Assembly: GCA_016987375.1 (NCBI GenBank)
Contig: PJRA01000420.1
Span: 376,820-414,468 of the forward strand
Length of the DNA stretch: 37,649 bases
From: Brachionus koreanus
Taxonomy: Eukaryota > Rotifera > Eurotatoria > Ploima > Brachionidae
Direction: 5' to 3'
The position numbers and the translations under genes are program-made. A model generated the notes under the pieces. That model ran no database searches and was not told the origin of the DNA. It saw only the letters and a list, made by a program, of their open reading frames with translations. Position 1 is the stretch's first letter, and the number at the start of each line of letters is the position of its first letter. Positions 23,309-32,600 of this stretch are shown here, piece by piece.

Positions 23309-23348
23309 GTCTACTATAGCGGGATTACGTCTACTATAGCGGGATTAC
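23309..23348. repeat. Tandem duplication of a 20-bp unit
   Basis: GTCTACTATAGCGGGATTAC occurs twice back to back with no mismatch, followed by GT. The unit is GC-richer than its surroundings. Confidence 0.9.
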
Positions 23349-24015
23349 GTTAGTCTTCCTGCTTTGTCAGTTTAGTTAAACTAAACTTGACCGTAGAATA
23401 TTAACTATTATTATTATCATATTATTGATTTTTAAATAGCTTTGTAATTTTATCGTTTTGAGGTAAAGATTTTTCATTAAAAAAAATGCAATAAAATTAT
23501 TCAAATTTATTTGTATTTAATTAAAAAATATATAAAACTATATTAAATTGTTTTAATTTTTGTTTCAAATTTTGTTAAAGGATTAGAGACAGAGTATGTA
23601 AATTAATTAAACAAAAAAAATATATTTATTTGTTTCTAAGTAAGTAAATATCAGATTTAAATGTTAGAAATTTTTTGACTTGTGTTTTGTTTGAAAAAAA
23701 ATGATGGTTCCATCATGGCCTCGTTCCAGATAAACCAAAGTGAATTTGTTGTTTTTTTAAGGACTTAATCAGCTGATATAAAACATACTGAAAATTATAC
23801 TGTCCATATATATTAAGAAAAGCTTTCAAATGAAGTTAATAACTTAATCTAAGATTAATTGTATTTTTTTTTTTAGCTTATTTGGCCAGAGCTTTCAAGC
23901 TGTTTGCTTAATCTAATTTAGTTTCTAATGTTAAAATAGAAATACCGTGCTGTTCTAATGATTAACACTATCAATACTATTCAATGAAATTGTGATGCCA
24001 ATGGAGCGCTTCAAT

Positions 24016-24038
24016 ACACACACACACACACACACACA
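24016..24038. repeat. (AC)n microsatellite
   Basis: Uninterrupted AC dinucleotides, 23 bp. Confidence 0.95.
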
Positions 24039-25188
24039 GATGGCACGGGTCTTAATTGTTAATTAAACCCAGCATGTAATAGCAAGAGCAAATGGACTAT
24101 CTTGAATGCGAATCTTAAGCGCATATTTTTCTTAAACAAACCCCTTAAAGTTAATTAGTGGTATATCTGTGCAACCTTATCCAATAGATTTATTTAAATG
24201 TTAATTAAAAAATCGATCTTATAAACAAGATATGCTTGTTGTGTAATTCTAGTGAAATATTAGTCTTATTAGTTCTATCAATCATCCACTATAGAGCAAA
24301 AAAAAAGAAAATACACTACTTTTGTTTATATTATTATATTATATGTTGTAACATTCTATTTAATTACAGGGTATAGTATTAAACCTTGATTATAGGCCAG
24401 TTCAGCTAGGGCTCAGGTTTTATAATTATTAAGTTGTTGTTGATGGGAAAACTAAAAATCTTTAACAACAAATTATTAAAAATATTAAGCTATCTTGGGG
24501 AATTTATTCCGCAGAGTATTTCAATTTTTTATTTTTGATGAAAATTTATTTATCTATTTAATTTGATGTAATAAATTGAATTTATTGTTTTTGATTAGAA
24601 AAAAAAAAGTTAATTTGTTCATTTTTCTTTTTAGAAATACTGAATGAGTTTGTTTTACTTAATCATTTATCTACAAAAGATTTAAAATAGAATCTAGTAT
24701 GAAATTTGTTTAAGTCAAATTCAGAAATTAATTTATTATCTTTAGGCTAAATAAGTTAATGTAAATTTTAAATTAGATTTTACAGTTTTATAGTTTAAAT
24801 AAAGTTAAATAAATGAACAAAACAAATAAATAATATGTTAGAATTTTATGTTATTTTATTTTATAGTTTTGATGCTGGTTTTGTAGGATCTGCAGATTGT
24901 CAAGTTCATTTATTACACGAATGATTGTGACTGTATTTTAATTTGAATCCCAAGCTCTTTAATAATTTAATTTTACTTCTGTGTTTGAAGACCCACAGAG
25001 TGTTTTGTTGTCAGTTACTTTTTCGTTAATGTATTTGATGTAATAAAAAAATCACGAATAAAGTAGTTGTTAATATAGTTGTGATACTTAAAAAAAGAAA
25101 AACAAAGATGTGGTTAAATGATAAACTTTTATTTGTAAAAAAGGAATCCCAGAAATAGCAATTGTGTTGTTCATATATATAGAGATTA

Positions 25189-25284
25189 TGATTATTGATT
25201 TCATGTTGCTGAAAGGAAGGACAAAGTCTCCATTCCAACTAGCCAAGGCTCTGCCTAAATTATATTTTAAATAAAATAATATAA
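25189..25284 (+). mobile_element. 5'-truncated SINE with exact 14-bp target-site duplication
   Basis: The insert is bracketed by ATATATAGAGATTA at 25175-25188 and 25285-25298. It contains only the family tail: TTGCTGAAAGGAAGGACAAA, CCATTCCAACTAGCC, the hairpin AGGC-TCT-GCCT (25246-25256), then AAATTATATTTTAAATAAAAT. Severe 5' truncation with an intact duplication supports LINE-type retrotransposition. Confidence 0.8.
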
Positions 25285-25298
25285 ATATATAGAGATTA

Positions 25299-26889
25299 AA
25301 TAAGACTATAAAGTAACATATACCAAAATTGAAAAATAATAACTTATAACTGTAGGAGCTCAGATTCAAGACTCTAACAAAAGTTAAAAACAAAATCAGC
25401 TTTTTAATATATTTATCTTATATGGATAATTTATTTCAGATGTTCATAGTACAATAATACGCAGATTAATAATGAGTAAATCCCAAATTAAGTTAAACAT
25501 AATTGACAATTTCGGACAAGTATTGGGTTTTTTTGAAATAAGTTCATTGTATTTTTAGATTGCGTAATGCTACAAGGAGAAAGTTTTAAGCTTTTTTTTT
25601 ATAAACTATGAAAAAAAATGACTTAAAATAAAATTAATTTTTATCGCTTTTAACTTTGTATTTTTTGTGACAATTAAAAATTATTAATGTCATTTGACTG
25701 AATGATCTCCGCCTTTGATATGAATTAAACACTTAATCAAACAAATTTTCAAGTTCAATTCAAATAATGATAAATTTTTTTATTAGAAAAAAAATAAAAT
25801 AAGAAAGAAAGAATACAATTTATTTGATAACCTCAGGCGCTCTCATATTTAAATTACAAAATAGTTAAACATTGTTTTCAATTCACTTAATCTCCCATAG
25901 AGCTATACTTGAAAACAAATTGCTGGATTAATTGTTTGCTGATTGTTTCAAGGTCTGATTTTTTTTTGTATTGTTTATTCAAACGATGATTTTGAGCGCG
26001 TGGTGTCCTCATGCTCGGAAGTACATAAATTCTTATATGAGCTAACTCAAGTATAAGTAAATATTTGAAATTCTTTTTCTTGAGAGAGGCAAATTCTAGC
26101 AGTACAATGTTAAATATTTTTTTGTTATTTATTAAGAATTTTATTAATATTGACTTAGAGTGATTGATTTTTTGGCTGTCACGTTCACTCAATTGTATCG
26201 GTAAACTCTTGAGCGAATGATCAGCCCGCTGTGTTAATCGAAAAATATTCCTAAATAAGCTTTACATACTTGAACTCAATTGGGAAACGGATTAAATCTT
26301 ATGAGCATAAATAACACTTCAATTTGTCACAATATCAAAAATCCTATTTTTTTTTCTTCTAAGCATATTAAGCAACACACGCGCGTTTGTATTAAACATT
26401 TAGCCAATATTTGAACAACAGACATCATTCAACGCTTAATCAATCAAATGACAAAACTACTAAATTTGATTTCTTTCTTAAATTGAAAATTTGATATCTA
26501 ACAGAAATCAGTACAAGATATCAGATTGCTTTTTAATGACAGATAAGATATCAATTTCAAGACAAGAACCAGTAAGTTAAATTATAATTGACTTTTAATT
26601 AATTAGATTCTTTTACTCTACTTAAAAAAAAACCTATTTTTAGTTCTCATTTTTATTACTAGTGATAAAAAAAATTTTTAGGAAAAAGACAAATAATTTT
26701 CCTATCGTTGTTCATTTGTTGCATAAACAAATTAATTGTGTCCAAATCGAAATGTTCAAGCTAATTGTGCTCAAGTAGCTGCTCTAAATTAAAATGATTT
26801 TTTGAAAATTTATTTTACAATGCTTGACTTATAAAAATTTTTTTTTAAAGCGTCTATTTTTAGATTTGTTTTAGAATGAACTAAGTGCA
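25299..26889. other. AT-rich non-coding stretch with one unexplained open frame
   Basis: A 101-codon minus-strand frame (26192-25887) has coding-like composition only in its C-terminal half, which is rich in R, K and Q. It has no recognisable domain, so I do not call it a gene. Nothing else is visible. Confidence 0.3.
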
Positions 26890-26965
26890 TTTTGCTAAAA
26901 GAAAGGGCCAAGTTTCATTCCAAGCTATCAGGGTAGCCAACTCAAACTAAATTCTTAATAAATAA
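26890..26965 (+). mobile_element. Diverged retroelement tail remnant
   Basis: GCTAAAAGAAAGGGCCAAGT, TTCATTCCAAGCTATCAGGG, then AAACTAAATTCTTAATAAATA. The order of blocks matches the other tails but the hairpin is eroded. Confidence 0.45.
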
Positions 26966-27664
26966 ATATAATTAAAATTTAATGGGAAAATGTGTCAATG
27001 ATATAATAAATTTCTTTGATGTGACGAAAAATGTGTCCGTTTATTTAAAGACAAAAAAGTTGTTTGCTAATATTTTAAGATATTTGCTGATCAAGCAAAG
27101 GTTTTTGTCGAAAGTATTTTGTTCTCGAATAACTAATTAGCAATTGGAGGATTAGAAGAGTTATCAAAACTAATTGAAAGTATTAATCATTTTTGAGTAT
27201 TTCTATAAATCAATTGTTAGAGAATATTGATTTTTTATAATAGGCTTTGTTTTAAGGAAAAAATTAGAATTTTTTAAAAAAGGAAAGTCTATTAAAAAAA
27301 AATTCTAATCATTAAAAATAAAAAATAGGGGGAAGACTATTCTAATGTCTTGGTATCTTTTTTTGTCATTAACAAAAAGATTAAGAATACAAATGTTTAA
27401 TTCTTTTAAAAGATCATATCATTTTTTGTAATTATTAAGGGAGTGTACTCTGGAAATTTTTTCTGGTCTAGAGAATTATCACTCAAGTAAGCATTTATGT
27501 ACTGTTTTATAGATTCAGACAATTTTTTTATTTCATTGATTTTTCTTGTTTTAGTATTTAAGATGCAAACGCTTTATTGAATAAGAATTATTGATTTGAG
27601 AAATAAATCTAATTGTAGAATTATTATCATGAAAAATTGTTAAATACAAATTTTCTGTTTTATA
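26966..27664. other. AT-rich non-coding stretch
   Basis: I see no gene, RNA or repeat copy here. Confidence 0.35.
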
Positions 27665-27740
27665 AAAAAATAAATAAATAAAATTTAGTTCTGGAGATTT
27701 ACCTCCACAGGCTTATCCGAGCGGTATGAACTCTAATAAA
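27665..27740 (-). mobile_element. Retroelement tail copy with TGGAG/CTCCA hairpin (minus orientation)
   Basis: Minus strand: TCATACCGCTCGGATAAGCC, TG, then hairpin TGGAG-GTAAAT-CTCCA (27707-27692), GAACTAAATTTTATTTATTT. It aligns with the copy at 22405 but the loop is longer. Confidence 0.55.
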
Positions 27741-29051
27741 AAAGTTTGGTATTATTGCCTGTTTTATCTTAAGTCGCTACAAAATATTATTTATAAAACA
27801 GTTCTAAAATTGAATTAATTATTTTTACATAATAACCTTTGAAAATTTTTTGTTTATTTATTCAAAAAGTTTTTCTCCTTATTAACAATTTATTGTCCAA
27901 GCAACAGCTAAAGTTCTTTAATTAAAGAATTTTTGTTGAAACTATAAAATTAGTGTTCAAAGTTTGTTAAGCAAAATTTTGACTCAGAAAAATTCTTTAT
28001 TAAGTTGTAATTTTTCAAAATTTACTCTGATTTGGAAATTATTACAACCGTCTTTATTGTACTTTTAAAACAAACATTTATTTAATAATATAATAATTAA
28101 TTAGAAAGAAATTATGTATATCTATTTTTTTTAAATGATATGAAAATTGTCTTTTTTATTTCCATTTGTAATTTAATATTTTTCATCACTGAATCTGGCC
28201 TAATCTTTTCGAAATAAATAATAATAATTATATAAAAATAAAATAGTTTTTTTTTTAATTAGTATGAATCAAACAGACTTTGAACTTGACAATGACTTGA
28301 ACTTTGATATATTGCAAAACATAAATTTCTTTTTTTTAAAACCATATATTATAAATGTTTATATGCTTTACTCTACATAGAAAAAAAAATTTATGTTTTA
28401 CATCAAAGAAAAGCAATTTGATAAATAAAATAGTTTTTTTTTTTAGTTTTATCTAATAGAAATTCCAATCAATTATAAATCAATAGTATTTTTTGTCTAT
28501 ATTTAGATTTAGAGATGCGAATTAAGCAGAGCATTATCTCAAAACTGCTCGTAGTTTAACCCAAAGAAATTAAAAGCAGAAAAATTAGAAAAACTAATCA
28601 TTGTTTTGTAATTATTGTTGTAATTTATTTAAAAGAAAATCTCAAAGGTGATCAAAAGTTTAATTGGAGAAGAAAACAAATTTTGATTTCTTTTTTCTCT
28701 AAAGATCTGAAATAAATCACGTGACAACAAGCAGAAAAAAATTGATTTAATTTAAATATTGATAATTCAGTCATTCATTCAAGTGTAAATATTGAAATTG
28801 TACAATATTAATTTTCTACAAGAAAAAAATAAAATTAATTTTTAATATTTCATCTGCATGATAAAAGAATGATAAAAGATAAAAGATAAATGATAAAAGA
28901 AAATACTTAACATCGAAAAGTTTAATTAAATTTTCTTTCAGGTATTTGCTTTATTAATTTAAATTATATAAATTTAGAAATATTTTTTGCTCATAGTCTT
29001 TGTTATATAAAAAGTTAAAATATAAATCAAGTCATGTTTTTTGTCTTCTAG
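27741..29051. other. AT-rich non-coding stretch, with one eroded repeat tail and a heptad repeat
   Basis: At 28505-28565 CAAAACTGCTCG and GTTTAACCCAAA recall the second-family SINE tail, much eroded. At about 28859-28900 a run of GATAAAA-type heptads occurs. The last ~20 bp form a good 3' splice site (GTTTTTTGTCTTCTAG) for the exon that follows. Confidence 0.35.
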
Positions 29052-29142
29052 GCTCGATGTTCAAGACCGAGTAGAAAATCAATTCAACTGTGTCCGTCTA
29101 GATCAATTAGCCAGACTGATGTCTAAGCTACAAAACAATTAG
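29052..29142 (+). CDS. Probable terminal coding exon of an unidentified gene
   Basis: A pyrimidine-rich acceptor (TTGTCTTCTAG, AG at 29050-29051) opens a short block of balanced base composition, unlike the surrounding desert. After one carried base, one frame gives 29 codons and the TAG at 29140-29142; the peptide is amphipathic and charged (starts LDVQDRVENQ, ends LARLMSKLQNN). A second frame is also open for 24 codons from the first base and stops near 29126, ending SRSISQTDV. That is a class I PDZ-binding form as found at the ends of Shaker-type potassium channels. I cannot tell which is used, and upstream exons were not found, so introns would be very long. AATAAA words near 29286 and 29333 could serve polyadenylation. 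A chance open block is possible. Confidence 0.4.
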
Positions 29143-29342
29143 ACACGGTTCTTAAATATCTTAGAAAAATATTTTTATATAATCTTAAATTAATTGCATA
29201 GGTGTCAGGATTTAATTAATATTTTTCAGGAAATTATACGCTTCTTTTTTATTTTGGATATAAATGTAATTTTAGATCGCAATGGCAATAAAAATAATTT
29301 TTAATTAATATTTTTATTTGAAGAAAAAAAAGGCAATAAAAT

Positions 29343-29443
29343 AGATAGACGGTGATTATCCACAATTTCTACAAATAAACTCTGTCGAGTGGTTATCTTT
29401 ATTTGAAGATAATTCGACAAACATTAATCATATTTGGCTATCT
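29343..29443. repeat. Nested hairpin of four helices
   Basis: From inside out: TTATCTT (29393-29399) pairs with AAGATAA (29406-29412). TGTCGA (29383-29388) pairs with TCGACA (29414-29419). TGATTA (29353-29358) pairs with TAATCA (29425-29430). AGATAG (29343-29348) pairs with CTATCT (29438-29443). The bulges are asymmetric. It lies between the terminal exon and the semaphorin start, so it could fold in a 3' UTR or be a precursor-like RNA. No function is shown. Confidence 0.45.
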
Positions 29444-29656
29444 GTCTAAATCAGATGTGCACATGACTCCGGTCATTTTTTTCTATTTCACAAATTAATT
29501 CAATTATCCAAAACTAATTCTAAATATTACAAATAAATGATTAAAATTTTTTATTTTCATAAAGTTGCCAAAATTAAAATTCTTAATTATAATAATTTAA
29601 TTTTTTTTTTTAATTCTGAATTAAAAATTATTTAGATAAATTTTTAGTAACCAAAA

Positions 29657-32600
29657 ATGAATTTAGTGACTCAACATGCAATATTTGTTTTTTTGTTACG
29701 GACAGTGTTTGGCAACATGCTTTTGTACAAAATAAACGAAGCCGAATCAGTATACATAACGAATAAATCGAGAAGAATATTTTATCCCATCAAATCAGGT
29801 AATTAATAATTAATTAAATTTGAAAACAAATAAATAAATAAAAATTGTCAAAATAGAATCATTGGGTGGCGGTGCAATGATAAGTTTATTGTACTCGAAC
29901 GACAGATATGCTTTAGTTGGAGAAATAGACAAGGTGTACAATATTAGTTCTGAGAAACATGAAGAGATACTTTTCAAAAATGAAATGAAACAGAACAATA
30001 ACTGCTTGAATGAGTACCAATGTCACAATTATATTAGGGCAGCTTTTCTGATAAAAGAAGACAAAAATTTAGTCACCTGCGGAACCCGAGATTTGAGATG
30101 CCGATTGAATGACCACTTGATACCAACGCTTTCTCCTATGCATCTCATTCAGTTCAGAAACAAAGCCAAAAATAATAACATTGCTCCATTTTCTTACAAA
30201 AATGCGGTCTATTTTTTTCACTCAACAACCCAAGTGTGGGAAATGTTCAAACAAGATATACAAACAAGATATATTTTCAATGAAACTGGTGTGACTTCCG
30301 AGGATTTTGTCAAATTGCCACCAGGAGCTCTCAAAAGTAGACAAAATGAAATCTGAAAATTTTTTTTTTTATTTCTAAATTTTTTCAAAGGACCCAATTT
30401 TCGCACTGCTTTTGGCTATGAAGATAAAGTATATGCATTTTTTACCGAATCGGAAATAGTGCATCAAAAGGAAATTATTTTCAAAACTTTTGAGTCCTAT
30501 ATTGGTGAAGTTTGTGCTGATGATGAAGGAAAAAATTCATATGATTTGTTAAAGCGTTTTGTTTCGTTTAAGAAAACAAATATTAATTGCTATTTGCCAG
30601 ACTATGCCGAAATGGCGCACACAAAATACACTGAAATACGTAAGTTTATTTTTCTATTAAAGAAGTAAAATAAAGTTTTTGTTTTTTTAACAGAACAATC
30701 CACCAAACCTATTCAAATTGTAAATGAAATTACTGGAAATATTGAACATGTGTTTTATGCAGTTTTTAGTAATAGAAGGTAAGCAAAATGGTTATTTTTT
30801 TGCAAATATTTAGCTATTAAAAAAGATTCTTTATGAATTAATGAACTTATTTATCGATTAGTTATAGCATCTCGGTTTAAATCACTAAATTTTAAAATAA
30901 GATTTAGCCTCTTTGTATAGAGATACAAGTAAAAATATGCTCATTGACTTTTACTTAATCGTAGCATGCATGAGAAACACATTATATTATTATTATTATA
31001 TTTTATTTGTTTGAGGGAAAACCTCAGGCTGAACCTTCTTTTTAGCCTAACGATTATTAAAAAAGGATCAAAAATTGTTTAAATGTGTTTAGAATAAAAA
31101 TCAAAGAAAAAATAAAAAACATGAAAAACATAAATAAACATAAAGATTAGCGGTAGCTGTTGGTTAAGCGTATTGACCCATAACTATCTTCCATTTAGGA
31201 AAATATTAAAGTTTTGGAACAATGAACTAAATTTGGGGTTGTTATTTGTTTCGTACAACATGAATTCGTTAAGATCTAAGTTTAGCTGTGCATGGTTTTC
31301 GCGTGTGATGAAAAAACTTTTGAGAAGTGAATGAGTTCTATTTGATGTAAGCTCGATCCGTAACTTATATATTATACTACTAATTAAGCTTATATTTTAT
31401 TGAGATATTTGAAGTAATAAAAAATTCAATCTTACATTTAGTCTTATCATCAAATATTTCTATTTTTTTTTCATAGAGTTTAAACAAAGAAAAGAATGAT
31501 CTAATAATTTACAAGTTTTTAAATCTCAATTAAAAAAAAATTCTATTATGCTATGAATTAAAATTTAGAATTTCTAAATAAAATAAAATAAAAAATTGTA
31601 AGGTAGCAATTAGACAATGTGTAGGTTATTCAAGTCTGTTTTTTATTTTCACCTGTCCAATCACCAATGGAACCGAATTCCATATATCTTACTCAACTGA
31701 TAAAATGGAACATACTCTTAGTAGTTTAAGTTTATTAAAAATCTCGTGATGGATTTAGTTTATTTTTTTTTTTAAATATAGTTTGTGTTTAGACCCGGGC
31801 AGCTTGGAATGGATCTTAGTCCTTCCTTTCAACCGTCTGAAAAAAAAGAAATTGATTTTAGAAATTTCTGAAATAATAGTAAATTTGGTAAATAATAATT
31901 AAAGTAAAAATAATAAGGATAACAGCTACAGTAGACTGCATGTCGAGCAAATCTTTAAGAAACTTTGTTGGTCTTTTTATCTGAAATCATATATAAAATT
32001 TAATAGCAAGAGAAAATAGATTATAAATTATATAAATATAAATTAATTATTTTTGATTAAGATATCGAAAAATTATAGGAAGCATTGTTTTTCTTTTGAT
32101 ATTGTAAAAATTTCGAATAATGTTTGAAATCTACGTGGATTATGGTCCGAGTTTAATTGTTCCGATCTAAGAAGATTTAGTTTATTGAATGAATATAAAT
32201 GACACAGTAGGTGACATACACCGTTGTTTACAGTACTTAGTCTGTGAATTACTTTAAATATTTTTTTGAATTGAATTAAATTATGAGATGAATAAGAATA
32301 AAAAAAATTATTTATTTATTTATTTATATGTTTTCGAGCTAGTGCTCCTTCAGTTAAAAAAAAAACTAAAATCATAATAAAGTTAAAATAAAATAAAATA
32401 AGTAAAAAATTTATAAAGATTAAAGTTAAAATTTGTTTAAAAAAATATATTAAGAATAGATGTGATGAAAATAGAAAGGTATAGGATGCATTACATTGTT
32501 TAGTTATCTGATGGTTCAGAAAAAAGGAAGAAATAGTAAGGTAGCAATTATACAATTGAGTAGGATATTCAATATTTCTTGATTCAGAACATATGTTTGG

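Larger units (their letters stand above)
22491..25174. other. AT-rich non-coding stretch with microsatellite and small tandem duplication
   Basis: No gene is supported. It holds a TATTTATAAAGGCC word near 23195 and the 20-bp tandem duplication at 23309. A palindromic TTTAGTT-A-AACTAAA lies near 23371-23385 and the (AC)n run at 24016-24038. Confidence 0.35.

Noticed and set aside
25026..25393. Overlapping minus-strand frames of 70 and 101 codons
   Set aside because: They cross the SINE at 25189-25284 and consist of Phe/Ile/Leu-rich AT translation without domain features.
25887..26192. 101-codon minus-strand frame
   Set aside because: It is the most protein-like frame in the desert, but has no domain, no splice or promoter context and low-complexity composition in its first half; kept as unexplained, not called.
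29810..29998. Minus-strand frame antisense to semaphorin exon 2
   Set aside because: It overlaps a well-supported sema exon on the other strand.
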